NCBI RefSeq assembly: GCF_006517255.1
Contig: NZ_CP041185.1
Coordinates: 4,774,001-4,838,000 of the forward strand
DNA: 64,000 nt
Direction: 5' to 3'
From: Janthinobacterium tructae
GTDB taxonomy: Bacteria > Pseudomonadota > Gammaproteobacteria > Burkholderiales > Burkholderiaceae_D
Under the pieces are notes generated by a model. The model had not been told where the DNA came from. It worked only from the letters and a program-made list of their open reading frames with translations, and did no database searches. Below, piece by piece: positions 50,089 to 59,452 of the stretch. Position numbers and translations under genes: made by a program. Positions within the stretch are counted from its first letter, which is position 1. Each line of letters starts with the position of its first letter.

Positions 50089-53025
50089 TTGCGCAATTAC
50101 ATTTTTCTCGTCGGCTTGTTCTTCTATCTATCGACCGGCATGGCCCAGGCGGCCACCTTCAATTTCAACGGCGTTGACGTCAGCAATTGCGCCCGGTCTG
50201 GCGCGCAATATACCTGCGGCAACCTGTCCATGGCCGATACCGACGTTATCGTGATCGCCAACGGCTATGGCGTGACCTTCAACAGTTCTCTGACCATGAC
50301 TTATAACCAGGGATTGAGGATGAGTGGCAGCGCCGCGTTGACGGCCACGGGCAATCTCGATATCAAGGACATCAATCCATCCAACCTGAAGGTGACTGGT
50401 GGCAGTCTGACGGCGGAGGGCGGCACGTTCAGCATGGGAGCGCAGGCGCAGACGATCATTGCCAACATTGCCGCCACGACCATCAAAATGGGGGGGAGTG
50501 CCGTCAAGGTGACAGGCAGCATCAGCGCCAAGGGACTGGTGGAAATTGCATCGGGCTCGACCATCACGGGGGCGATTGGTGGCAATATCGTCAATATCCT
50601 TCCCGCGAATAGCCAGATCGAGGGCGATATCACAGCCAAGACTACGCTGACCATCGGTTCCGGCAGCCAGATCAAGGGCAACCTGGCTGCGCCGACCATC
50701 GATCTGAAAGCGTCCGGCCTGGTCGTCACGGGCGACGTGACGGCATTAAAGTCGCTGACCATCGCCTCTGGCAATGCCATCAATGGCAATGTCGAGGGCG
50801 GCAATGTCACCCTGGATGCGGCGAATGGGTATATCACGGGCAACGCTCTGGTCGACCACATCACGCTGGGATCGTGGACGCACGTGGATCAGACGATCAC
50901 CTGCAAGGCCTATACTCCAGCCAACCCCTGCAGTTGCGTGACGAACAACAGCGGCTGGCCTGCCGGCAGCGTCAACGGCCCGAAATGCGGCCCCGGCACC
51001 CCCACCGGTCCCCACCATTTCCAGATCGATCATCGAGGCACGGCCCTGACGTGCGCGCCGCAAACGGTGACGGTCACGGCCTGCGCGGATGCCGCCTGCA
51101 GCGTCAAGTACACGGGCGGCACGGATGTCACCGTCAGCCCCGGCGGCACGCTGACGCCGATCGACAGCAGCGGCGTGGCGACGGCCAGCGTGCGCCAGTA
51201 CACGGTCGGCACGGCCACCCTGAGCCTGACCAGCGTGCCCGGCGCCACCGGTGCGCTCGTCTGCAAGCGCGCGTCGGACAACAGCAGCAGCTGCGACATG
51301 AGCTTTGCGGCGACAGGCTTGATGGTCACTCCCGTCAATCATCATTCCGCCGTGGCCACGGCGTTCAATATCAGCGCCTTGCAAGACAAACCGAACGAGC
51401 AGGCCTGCGTGCCCCTGTTCAGGAATGCCAGCAAGGATTTGACCCTCAGTTGCGGCTACAGCAATCCTGCCACCGGCACCTTGCCGGTCCTGGTCAAAGG
51501 GACGGGGGCCTTCGTGCCATTGGCCGCGAGCGCCAGCAGCGCGTGCAGTGCGACGGGCCAGTCCGTCAACCTGGCGTTCGACAACGCTGGCGTTGCCACG
51601 GCAACCATGTTGTATGCCGACGCGGGCAAGCTGACGTTGAACGCGAAGTATGAATCGGCCAGCGGCAGCGACAAGGGCTTGAAGATGCAGGGCAGCGGTG
51701 AAGTGGTTGTCGCTCCCTACGATTTTGTGTTCAGTGCGATCGCCACGCCACAGCGTGCGGGCCTGGCCGTGACGGGCGTGGCGCCGGCAACGGTGGTTAG
51801 CGTATCGGCACGCAATGCCTTGAAGGCGGTTACGCCCAACTTTGGCCGGGAAGCGGCGGCGCCAGCCGTGCTGCTGGGACGTACTGTCGTTGAACCCACG
51901 TTTGCCGGCCACGCCGAACCGTCGGCCGATGGCAGCCTGGGCTTTAGCGGGGGTGTCTTGATCGCCACGGGCATGAGCTGGAAGGAAGTGGGGCTTGTTC
52001 AATTTACGGCCAGCTTGAATAATTACCTGGGATGGCAACGGCCTGCCGTCAATGGCGTCGTTCCACCGCTGGCAAGCGGCACGAGTGGCCAGGTGCAGTT
52101 CATCCCGCATCACTTCATCACGGAGCTGATCAAAAAGGACGACGGTGACGAGCCGGCCGCGACCAACGGCATCGCCACGCCGTGCGCCGCGCCGCTCACC
52201 TGTGCCAACGATGGGGAGAAAGGCCGCTACGCCTACTCGGGGCAGGCGATAGGCGTGCGCGTGACGGCGCGTGCCCTGGGGGGGGCGACGACCCAAAATT
52301 ATGATGAGCTCAATCCGGGTGTCCTGGCGCCCGTGTTGCTCGAAGGCCTGGATGCGGCCACGGGCACGATTTCCTTTCCGCCGAGCACTCCTGATGGCAG
52401 CAGCCGCCTCACCGATGGCAGCAAGGCACAAACCACCGTCACCGGCGTGGCGCCCGCGAAATTCACCCTCGGCATCGCCCGAAGCATGGTCGCCTACCGT
52501 TTTCCGGGTAAGGCAGGCGTGCCGGTGACGGTGGCGCCCACCGACGTGCTGCTGCGCGCCAGCAGCACGTATCCCGGCGGCGCCGTCGTCAGCTCAAGTT
52601 CGGCATTGATACAGAACGAGGCACGGATGACCGTGCTGTCGGGGCAATGGCAGGTAGCCCACGGCTATGGCTCCGAGTTGCTGCCCGTTCGACTGGCCGT
52701 GCAAGTGCAGTACTGGAATGGCACGAAATGGATCACGAACCTGCTCGACAGCATCAGTGCGTTCAGCAAGTCGCAAGTACTGTTTGTCAATTGCAAGAAA
52801 ACGCTGGACTGCAGCAAGCTGGCCGCTGATGACCTGGCCTATGCCGTCGTGCAAGGCGCGTTGCCGCAGGCCAATCGCCTGACCCTGCTGGCGCCCGGCG
52901 CCGGCAAGGCCGGCAGAGTGGACGTTTCCGTGGGCAACCATCCCTACCTGGGCAGCACGGTGGGCGTTGTTGTCTTTGGCATCCTCAGATCGGGCCCCGT
53001 GATTTACCTGCGCGAGATGTATTGA
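50089..53025 (+). CDS. exported DUF6701 / MshQ-like surface protein
   Basis: This 978-aa protein has a signal peptide (about 1-20, MAQA-ATF). A repeating beta-solenoid-like region (about 65-265) follows, with units such as ITAKTTLTIGSGSQIKGNL that resemble bactofilin-type repeats. The C-terminal DUF6701 region of MSHA protein MshQ carries YGSELLPVRLAVQVQYWNG, a Cys pair (NCKKTLDC), LAPGAGKAGRVDV and a final VIYLREMY. The only in-frame start near the signal peptide is TTG 50089, without a clear ribosome-binding site. No other pilus gene is adjacent. Confidence 0.75.
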   Translation: MRNYIFLVGLFFYLSTGMAQAATFNFNGVDVSNCARSGAQYTCGNLSMADTDVIVIANGYGVTFNSSLTMTYNQGLRMSGSAALTATGNLDIKDINPSNLKVTGGSLTAEGGTFSMGAQAQTIIANIAATTIKMGGSAVKVTGSISAKGLVEIASGSTITGAIGGNIVNILPANSQIEGDITAKTTLTIGSGSQIKGNLAAPTIDLKASGLVVTGDVTALKSLTIASGNAINGNVEGGNVTLDAANGYITGNALVDHITLGSWTHVDQTITCKAYTPANPCSCVTNNSGWPAGSVNGPKCGPGTPTGPHHFQIDHRGTALTCAPQTVTVTACADAACSVKYTGGTDVTVSPGGTLTPIDSSGVATASVRQYTVGTATLSLTSVPGATGALVCKRASDNSSSCDMSFAATGLMVTPVNHHSAVATAFNISALQDKPNEQACVPLFRNASKDLTLSCGYSNPATGTLPVLVKGTGAFVPLAASASSACSATGQSVNLAFDNAGVATATMLYADAGKLTLNAKYESASGSDKGLKMQGSGEVVVAPYDFVFSAIATPQRAGLAVTGVAPATVVSVSARNALKAVTPNFGREAAAPAVLLGRTVVEPTFAGHAEPSADGSLGFSGGVLIATGMSWKEVGLVQFTASLNNYLGWQRPAVNGVVPPLASGTSGQVQFIPHHFITELIKKDDGDEPAATNGIATPCAAPLTCANDGEKGRYAYSGQAIGVRVTARALGGATTQNYDELNPGVLAPVLLEGLDAATGTISFPPSTPDGSSRLTDGSKAQTTVTGVAPAKFTLGIARSMVAYRFPGKAGVPVTVAPTDVLLRASSTYPGGAVVSSSSALIQNEARMTVLSGQWQVAHGYGSELLPVRLAVQVQYWNGTKWITNLLDSISAFSKSQVLFVNCKKTLDCSKLAADDLAYAVVQGALPQANRLTLLAPGAGKAGRVDVSVGNHPYLGSTVGVVVFGILRSGPVIYLREMY

Positions 53026-53116
53026 GCCTGGGCAAAGGGGTGCGGACGCAGGCGGCGTGAAAAACCAGTAACATGCCTGGCTGTGGCATTTCCCCCAACC
53101 TCAGACTGGAGTTTCT

Positions 53117-53815
53117 ATGAGCACAACATCGCAGTGGATCGATATCGCCGGCCCGGACGGCAGCTTCCCGGCTTACCTGGCCGTGCCGCATATCGGTAAA
53201 GGCCCCGCCATCATCCTGTTGCAGGAAATTTTCGGCGTCAACGAGCACATCCGCGCCGTGGCCGACCAGTACGCGGCCGATGGCTACGTGGTGCTGGTGC
53301 CCGACCTGTTCTGGCGCGCGGGCGCACACATCGAGCTGGGCTATGACGAAGCAGGCTGGAAGCGCGCCGTGGAACTGATGCAGGCCACCGACAATCCGCA
53401 TGCCGACGCCGATATCGCCGCCACCGTCGCCGCCCTGCGCGCGCGCCCGGAAGTGACGGGCAAGCTGGCTTCGGTCGGCTACTGCTTCGGCGGCCGCCTG
53501 TCATTCCAGACTGCAGCAGCCGGCCTGGTCGATGCCGCCATCGCCTATTACGGCGGCGGCATCCAGAACAAGCTGGACCTGGCCGACCGGATCACGGTGC
53601 CGTTGCTCATGCATTTCGGCGGCGAGGATAGCCATATTTCGCCGCAAGCCGTGCAAACCATCGCCGAGCGCTTCGAGGACCGGCAAGACGTGGAAATCCA
53701 TATCTACCCGGGCGCCGAACACGGTTTCAATTGCACCCACCGCGACAGCTACCAGCAGCGCGCCGCCGCCCAGGCACATGGCAATTCCTTGATTTTCCTG
53801 TCGGAAAATCTGTAA
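53117..53815 (+). CDS. dienelactone hydrolase family protein
   Basis: This 232-aa cytosolic alpha/beta hydrolase has a complete dienelactone-hydrolase triad: Cys123 in GYCFGGRLSF, Asp171 in GGEDSHIS and His202 in AEHGFN. The numbering matches the Pseudomonas enzyme. Carboxymethylenebutenolidase activity in chlorocatechol breakdown is the family archetype, but many homologues have other substrates and no catechol genes are near. GGAG lies upstream of the ATG. Confidence 0.9.
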   Translation: MSTTSQWIDIAGPDGSFPAYLAVPHIGKGPAIILLQEIFGVNEHIRAVADQYAADGYVVLVPDLFWRAGAHIELGYDEAGWKRAVELMQATDNPHADADIAATVAALRARPEVTGKLASVGYCFGGRLSFQTAAAGLVDAAIAYYGGGIQNKLDLADRITVPLLMHFGGEDSHISPQAVQTIAERFEDRQDVEIHIYPGAEHGFNCTHRDSYQQRAAAQAHGNSLIFLSENL

Positions 53816-53898
53816 GCGGGAGCGCCGCCAGCGCTGTCGACTCGGCAGTAAAGCCGCATGGGCGCTAAAATAGCGGCTGTGCCGGGCATCTCCGGCCG

Positions 53899-53917
53899 GC
53901 CGGGCGCAGCGCCCGGC
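53899..53917. terminator. hairpin between hydrolase and SRPBCC genes
   Basis: GCCGGGCGC and GCGCCCGGC form a perfect 9-bp stem around one A. No T-run follows. It may separate the two same-strand transcripts. Confidence 0.35.
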
Positions 53918-53944
53918 AAACCTGGATGAGGAACCGAATCAAAG

Positions 53945-54361
53945 ATGGCCCAAGTAATTGTTTCTGTGACATTGGCGGCAAGCGCCGAACGAGTGTGGGA
54001 TTTTATTGGCGGCTTCCAGTCGCTGGCCGAATGGTCGAGCTCCATCAAGACCAGCCTGCCTGAGCACGGCGGCCGCGTGCGGCGCCTGAAAACCACGGAC
54101 GGCGCCATCATCGCCGAACGCCTGCAAAGCTACAGCGAAGCGGACAAGAGCTACAGCTACACCATCGTCTCCGGTCCGATCCCCGTCAAGAACTACCGTT
54201 CCACCCTGCGCGTCACGGGCGAACCGGGCGGCGCTTCCTGCGTGGCCGAATGGTCGGGCGAGTTCGACGCGGCCGAAGGCGTGGAAGAGGTCATGGTGGG
54301 CGCGTTTCAGCATTTATACGAAACAGCGTTCGTCGACCTGAAACGCATCATGGCAATTTGA
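53945..54361 (+). CDS. SRPBCC (START-like) family protein
   Basis: This 138-aa protein has the helix-grip fold pattern of polyketide-cyclase-like SRPBCC proteins: VSVTLAASAERVWDFIGGFQSLAEWSSSI at the start, VSGPIPVKNYRSTLRV in the middle, and a C-terminal helix. It binds a hydrophobic ligand in related proteins; the ligand here is unknown. GAGGAA lies 12 bases upstream. The palindrome copy 4 follows its stop. Confidence 0.85.
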   Translation: MAQVIVSVTLAASAERVWDFIGGFQSLAEWSSSIKTSLPEHGGRVRRLKTTDGAIIAERLQSYSEADKSYSYTIVSGPIPVKNYRSTLRVTGEPGGASCVAEWSGEFDAAEGVEEVMVGAFQHLYETAFVDLKRIMAI

Positions 54362-54375
54362 ATCAACCAGTGTAG

Positions 54376-54407
54376 GTCGGATTAGCGGCTACGCCGCGTA
54401 ATCCGAC
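54376..54407. repeat. REP-like palindrome, copy 4
   Basis: The outer arms GTCGGATTA and TAATCCGAC, with inner CGGC and GCCG arms, lie between the convergent ends of the SRPBCC and M28 peptidase genes. It resembles copy 1 with the inner part inverted. Confidence 0.75.
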
Positions 54408-54421
54408 ACCACCACTAGACG

Positions 54422-56038
54422 TTACCGCTTCACCTTTCCAAACGCCTCGCCCTTGTTCCAAGTAGGCAAGTTCTTGTCGTTCGCCACTTCGTAACCGAGG
54501 TTCAGGGTGAACTGTGCCTGCTGCAGCATGCCGGACAAATCCCACGACGGGTGGTACTCATCGGTGACCTGGTGGTAATCCTTTTTAAACGCCACCAGGC
54601 GCTCGCCTGAGGCTTTGGGTTCCTTGACGAAGTCGAAGGAGCCGTCGCCGGAGAATACTGCCGAGCCCACGTTGAAGGCGGGCACGCCGGCCTTGGCAAA
54701 CGCAAAATGGTCGGCCCGGTAAAATGCGCCGGACAGGTCGGGAATGGTCGGCGCCAGGCGCAGGCCCATGCGTTTTGCCACCTTGGCGGCGCTGGCGTAC
54801 AGGCTGCTGCGCTCGGCGCCGGCGACGCCGATGTCGTGCGTCTTGCCGACGAAGTTCATGCTATCGAGGTTCAGGTCGGCGGCGGTTTTCGCCAGCGGCC
54901 ACAGGGGCGTGCGCGTATAGGCCGTGCTGCCAAGCATGCCCGTTTCCTCGCCAGCCGGCCACAGGAAGATCTGCGTGCGGCGCGCCGGCTGTTTCACGGC
55001 CACCTGCGCCATGGCCAGCAGGGCCGCCGCGCCCGAGGCGTTGTCGATGGCGCCGTTGTAGATATGGTCGCTTTGTCCTGTGCGGGCGCTGCCTTCGTCA
55101 TCCTTGCCCAGGTGGTCCCAGTGCGCCGAATAGATCACGGCTTCGTCCTTGAGTTTCGGGTCCGTGCCCGGCACGATGCCGGCCACGTTGAATTGCTCGA
55201 TGCTGCGGATCTGGCTATTGACTGCCACCTTGACCGTCGCGTTCAGGGGCACGGGGCGAAACGCGCGCGTTTCCGCCTGCGCGCGCAAGGCGTCCAGGTC
55301 TTGCCCGGCTTGCTGGAACAGGGTGCGCGCCATGTCTTCCTGCAGCCAGCCTTCCATCGCATTGCCCGCGCCAGCGAGGTTGAAGCGCTCGTGGCCGAAA
55401 CCGTTGGCGGGCACCGACCATGGATACGAGGCGGACGCCGTCGTGTGGATCAGCAAGACCCCGGCGGCGCCCTGGCGCAGCGCTTCCTCGTACTTGTAGA
55501 CCCAGCGGCCGTAATACGTGAGGGACTTGCCGGCAAAACGGTTTGCTTCGGCAACGGTCGGCTGCGGGTCGTTGACCATCATGATGACAAGCTTGCCCTT
55601 CAGATCGACGCCCTTGAAATCGTCCCAGTTTTCTTCGGGGGCGCGGATGCCGTAGCCGACAAACACGACGGGCGCGTCGAACGCCACTTTCTGCTGGCCA
55701 TTCGCCGCGCCAAAGACGATGTCCTTGCCGAAGGCGGGAGACAAGGTCTTGCCGCCCGCGCTGAAGGTCACTGTGCTCGATGGCAAGGCCTTGCTGCCGA
55801 CGATGGTCAGCGCCTGGCGATATGTGCCATCTTTTAATGGTTGCAGGCCGGCCACGGCCGCCTGCGTTTCCAGGTAGCGCACGGCCAGGTCGCCGCCGCG
55901 CTGGCCCGTGCCGCGTCCTTCCAGCAAGTCGTCGGCCAGGAAAGACAGATGGGCGCGCAGGGGCGCTTCGGCAACGAGCGGTTGGGCGAGGGCGGCCGTG
56001 CTGAGCAGGCTGGTGGCGAGGATGAAGGGAAAGCGCAT
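54422..56038 (-). CDS. exported M28 family zinc aminopeptidase with PA domain
   Basis: This 538-aa protein has a signal peptide (about 1-19, TAALA-QPL) and an inserted protease-associated domain (about 130-260). The M28 catalytic core contains SAHWDHLG, GAIDNASG, the catalytic Glu pair PAGEETG and late His in KDYHQVTDEYHPSWD. It probably trims peptides in the periplasm. GGAG before ATG 56038 decides the start. It is divergent from the alpha/beta hydrolase gene, with 134 bases between. Confidence 0.9.
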   Translation of the reverse strand: MRFPFILATSLLSTAALAQPLVAEAPLRAHLSFLADDLLEGRGTGQRGGDLAVRYLETQAAVAGLQPLKDGTYRQALTIVGSKALPSSTVTFSAGGKTLSPAFGKDIVFGAANGQQKVAFDAPVVFVGYGIRAPEENWDDFKGVDLKGKLVIMMVNDPQPTVAEANRFAGKSLTYYGRWVYKYEEALRQGAAGVLLIHTTASASYPWSVPANGFGHERFNLAGAGNAMEGWLQEDMARTLFQQAGQDLDALRAQAETRAFRPVPLNATVKVAVNSQIRSIEQFNVAGIVPGTDPKLKDEAVIYSAHWDHLGKDDEGSARTGQSDHIYNGAIDNASGAAALLAMAQVAVKQPARRTQIFLWPAGEETGMLGSTAYTRTPLWPLAKTAADLNLDSMNFVGKTHDIGVAGAERSSLYASAAKVAKRMGLRLAPTIPDLSGAFYRADHFAFAKAGVPAFNVGSAVFSGDGSFDFVKEPKASGERLVAFKKDYHQVTDEYHPSWDLSGMLQQAQFTLNLGYEVANDKNLPTWNKGEAFGKVKR

Positions 56039-56172
56039 GACAACTCCAAAAGTGAATACGGGAAAGCAAAGCAGCGACAATCTTACTCTACCGCAATGCT
56101 CTGGCGTAGCGCGCGGCGTGCGCGCGCCATTGCGGCCACAATGGCCGCTGGTCCACCGACAAGGAGCGTTCC

Positions 56173-57018
56173 ATGACTGCCACTGACTTGCATTCAAACA
56201 ATACCCTGCGTACCGCCGACGGCACCTTGATTTATTACAAGGACTGGGGCAGCGGCCCGCCCGTCGTCTTCAGTCACGGCTGGCCGCTGTCGTCCGATGC
56301 CTGGGAAGACCAGATGTTTTATCTGGCTGGGCACGGCTACCGCGTCATCGCGCACGACCGGCGCGGCCATGGCCGCTCCAGCCAGCCGTTCGACGGCAAC
56401 GACATGGATACCTATGCCGATGACCTGGCTGCCCTGATAGCCGCGCTGGACTTGACGGGCGCCACCCTGGTCGGCCATTCGACGGGCGGCGGCGAGGTGG
56501 CGCGCTATATCGGCCGCCATGGCACCGAGCGCCTGGCGGGCGCCGTGCTGGTGGGCGCCGTGCCGCCGCTGATGCTGCAAACGGCCGACAATCCGCTGGG
56601 CTTGCCGCTGTCCGCGTTTGACGCCATCCGCGCCGGCGTGCAGGCCGACCGCAGCCAATTCTTCCGCGACTTGAGCGAGGCTTTCTATGGCTATAACCGG
56701 CCCGGCGCCACACCGTCGCAGGGCGTGCGCGACAGCTTCTGGCGACAAGGCATGCAGGCGGGCATGCCGGCATCCTATTTATGCATCAAGCAATTTTCCG
56801 AAACGGATTTCACCAGCGACCTGGCCAGCTTCGATGTGCCAACCCTGGTGATCCATGGCGACGACGACCAGATCGTGCCGATTGCCGCCTCGGCGCGGCG
56901 CACTGCCGAGCTCATCATCGGCAGCAAGCTGCTCGTGTATGCGGGCGCGCCGCACGGCCTGGCGACGACGCACAAGGACCGCCTGAACGAGGACTTGCTG
57001 GAGTTTTTGCGCACCTGA
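56173..57018 (+). CDS. alpha/beta hydrolase, non-heme chloroperoxidase-like
   Basis: This 281-aa protein has oxyanion-loop [15 protein letters not shown] and nucleophile Ser103 in GHSTGGGE. The likely acid is among Asp230-232 (HGDDDQIV), and the base is His261 (APHGLA). This matches the cofactor-free haloperoxidase/esterase group; the real substrate is unknown. AAGGAG lies before the ATG. A GC-rich hairpin follows the stop. Confidence 0.88.
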   Translation: MTATDLHSNNTLRTADGTLIYYKDWGSGPPVVFSHGWPLSSDAWEDQMFYLAGHGYRVIAHDRRGHGRSSQPFDGNDMDTYADDLAALIAALDLTGATLVGHSTGGGEVARYIGRHGTERLAGAVLVGAVPPLMLQTADNPLGLPLSAFDAIRAGVQADRSQFFRDLSEAFYGYNRPGATPSQGVRDSFWRQGMQAGMPASYLCIKQFSETDFTSDLASFDVPTLVIHGDDDQIVPIAASARRTAELIIGSKLLVYAGAPHGLATTHKDRLNEDLLEFLRT

Positions 57019-57023
57019 AACGG

Positions 57024-57053
57024 GGCGGGCGCCATGCTGGCGAGGCGCCCGCC
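57024..57053 (+). terminator. GC-rich hairpin after the alpha/beta hydrolase
   Basis: GGCGGGCGCC and GGCGCCCGCC form a perfect 10-bp stem with a 10-base loop, starting 5 bases after the stop. Only scattered T follows, so termination strength is uncertain. Confidence 0.5.
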
Positions 57054-57172
57054 GTTGCTGTTGCCGCGCAGAACAGGCGCAGGCGGCACATTGTTGTGTA
57101 TCATTTAATGTTGGCAAAATCACGCGCCAATTGCGTGCGGATCACCGATTTTTCTGCCTTTTTTCGGTCCAT

Positions 57173-57201
57173 ATGCCGCAAAAAACGGCGTTCTGCGGCA
57201 T
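57173..57201 (+). promoter_or_regulatory. hairpin in the leader of the RNA helicase gene
   Basis: ATGCCGCA and TGCGGCAT pair perfectly (8 bp) around a 13-base A-rich loop, 88 bases before the helicase ATG. It could be part of a regulated leader, but the sequence alone does not show this. Confidence 0.3.
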
Positions 57202-57289
57202 GCAGCCACCCGGTAAGGGCCAGTAAAGAGTAAACTAGCAGATACACTCTTTCGCATTGGGCGATTCGAGCGAACTTGTGAGTGATTTC

Positions 57290-59452
57290 ATGTCTGATAC
57301 ACCAATTTCCTTATTTTCCGACCTTAACCTGAGCGAGCCGCTGATTCGCGCGCTCAAGGATGTCGGTTACGAAACACCGTCGCCTATCCAGGCGGCCACG
57401 ATTCCATTATTGCTCGCTAACCGCGACGTGCTGGGCCAGGCGCAAACAGGCACGGGTAAGACCGCCGCCTTCGCCTTGCCTATCCTGTCGCGTATTGATC
57501 TGAAACAAAGCTCACCCCAAGCCCTGGTCCTGGCACCGACGCGCGAACTGGCCATCCAGGTCGCCGAAGCGTTCCAGGTGTACGCCGCCCACATTCCCGG
57601 CTTCCACGTGCTGCCGATCTACGGCGGTCAAAGCTATGGCCCGCAACTGTCGGCCCTGCGCCGCGGCGTGCACGTCATCGTCGGCACCCCTGGCCGCGTC
57701 ATCGATCACCTGGACAAGGGTTCGCTCGACCTGTCCAAGCTGAAGACGCTGGTGCTGGACGAAGCCGATGAAATGCTGCGCATGGGCTTTATCGACGATG
57801 TCGAACGCATCTTGAAAGAAACGCCGGATGGCCATCAAACGGCGCTGTTCTCGGCCACCATGCCTTCCGTCATCAAGCGCATCGCCACCACCTACCTGGT
57901 CAATCCAGCCGAAGTGACGGTCGCCGCCAAGACGGGCACGGCCGACAACATCCGCCAGCGTTACTGGCTGGTGTCGGGCATGCACAAGCTCGACGCTTTG
58001 ACCCGCATCCTGGAAGCGGAAGCGTTTGACGGCATGATCATCTTTGCCCGCACCAAACTGGGTACGGAAGAGCTGGCCGGCAAACTGCAGGCACGCGGCT
58101 TCTCGGCTGCCGCCATCAATGGCGACATCCAGCAAGCGCAGCGCGAGCGCACGATCCAGCAGTTGAAAGACGGCAAGATCGACATCCTCGTGGCTACCGA
58201 CGTGGCCGCCCGCGGCCTGGACGTCGAGCGCATCAGCCACGTCGTCAACTACGACGTGCCGCACGATCCGGAAAGCTATACCCACCGTATCGGCCGCACG
58301 GGCCGTGCCGGCCGCAGCGGCGAAGCGATCCTGTTCATCACCCCGCGTGAAAAGAACTTGCTCAAGGCCATAGAACGCTCGACCCGCCAGCCGATCAGCA
58401 TGCTGGAATTGCCGACGATTCAGGCCGTCAACGATGTGCGTATCGCCAAGTTCAAGGAACAGATCAGCGAAACCCTGGCCCTGGGCGAACTGGAGCAATT
58501 CCAGTCGCTGATCGAAGATTTCGAACGCGAACAGAATATTCCTGCCATCGAAATCGCCGCCGCCCTGGCGAAGATGGCGCGTGGCAATACGCCGCTGCTG
58601 CTGGACAAGAACAAGGCGCGCGAGCAAGCCACCTGGCAAGACGACCGTCCGGTACGCCAAGAGCGCTTCGAACGCAACGACCGTCCGGAACGGGGCGACC
58701 GTTTTGAGCGTAACGAGCGCAGCGAACGTGGCGAACGTCCGGCCTTCCCGAAAAAGGAACGCATTTCCCGTCCTGCCGACGCCGGCATGCAGACTTTCCG
58801 TATTGAAGTCGGTCATCAGCATGGCGTGAAACCGGGCAATATCGTGGGCGCCATCGCCAACGAAGCGGGCATCGATTCGAAAAATATCGGCCGCATCGAA
58901 ATCTATGACGACTACAGCGTGCTGGATTTGCCAGACACCATGCCAAAAGAATTGCTGGACCAGCTGAAGTCCGTTTGGGTCGCTGGTCAGCAATTGCGCA
59001 TCAGCCGCGACGGCGATGCACCGGACCTGGCGCCGCCAGCCGCGCCGCGCAAGCCATTCGCCGCCAAGTCCGCGCCAGCGTTCAAGGATGCGCCAGCGGA
59101 CGCGGGCGAGGCAGCACCAGCGCCGCGCGCGCCGAAGAAGGAGCGTCCGCGCCCGGGCGTGACGGCTTACCGCATCGAAGTGGGTCGTGAGCACGCCGTG
59201 ACGCCAAGCAACATCGTGGGCGCCATCGCCAACGAAGCGAACCTGGAAGCCAAGCATATCGGCCGTATCGATATCTTTGACAACTACAGCGTGCTGGACT
59301 TGCCGGAAGGCATGCCGCCGGAAATCCTCGACCACCTGAAATCGGTCGTCGTGTCGGGCCAGAAACTGCGCATCAGCCTCGATGACGGCACGACGGAGCG
59401 CAAACCGGCGCCAGCGCGTCCAAAGTCGCCACCGCGTAAAACGTTCAAGTAA
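57290..59452 (+). CDS. DEAD-box RNA helicase with two DbpA-type RNA-binding domains
   Basis: This 720-aa ATP-dependent RNA helicase has a Q-motif at about 10-35, Walker A AQTGTGKT (51-58), DEAD (157-160), SAT and HRIGRTGRAGR. A dimerisation-like helical segment and an Arg/Glu-rich linker (about 455-490) follow. Two copies of the DbpA/CsdA RNA-binding fold come next (about 502-570 and 627-696), where relatives usually have one. A basic tail ends it. ATG 57290 gives the canonical start; the upstream in-frame start adds 11 residues. It is closest to DeaD/CsdA or DbpA; I leave the symbol open. It probably acts in ribosome assembly or RNA decay. Confidence 0.9.
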   Translation: MSDTPISLFSDLNLSEPLIRALKDVGYETPSPIQAATIPLLLANRDVLGQAQTGTGKTAAFALPILSRIDLKQSSPQALVLAPTRELAIQVAEAFQVYAAHIPGFHVLPIYGGQSYGPQLSALRRGVHVIVGTPGRVIDHLDKGSLDLSKLKTLVLDEADEMLRMGFIDDVERILKETPDGHQTALFSATMPSVIKRIATTYLVNPAEVTVAAKTGTADNIRQRYWLVSGMHKLDALTRILEAEAFDGMIIFARTKLGTEELAGKLQARGFSAAAINGDIQQAQRERTIQQLKDGKIDILVATDVAARGLDVERISHVVNYDVPHDPESYTHRIGRTGRAGRSGEAILFITPREKNLLKAIERSTRQPISMLELPTIQAVNDVRIAKFKEQISETLALGELEQFQSLIEDFEREQNIPAIEIAAALAKMARGNTPLLLDKNKAREQATWQDDRPVRQERFERNDRPERGDRFERNERSERGERPAFPKKERISRPADAGMQTFRIEVGHQHGVKPGNIVGAIANEAGIDSKNIGRIEIYDDYSVLDLPDTMPKELLDQLKSVWVAGQQLRISRDGDAPDLAPPAAPRKPFAAKSAPAFKDAPADAGEAAPAPRAPKKERPRPGVTAYRIEVGREHAVTPSNIVGAIANEANLEAKHIGRIDIFDNYSVLDLPEGMPPEILDHLKSVVVSGQKLRISLDDGTTERKPAPARPKSPPRKTFK

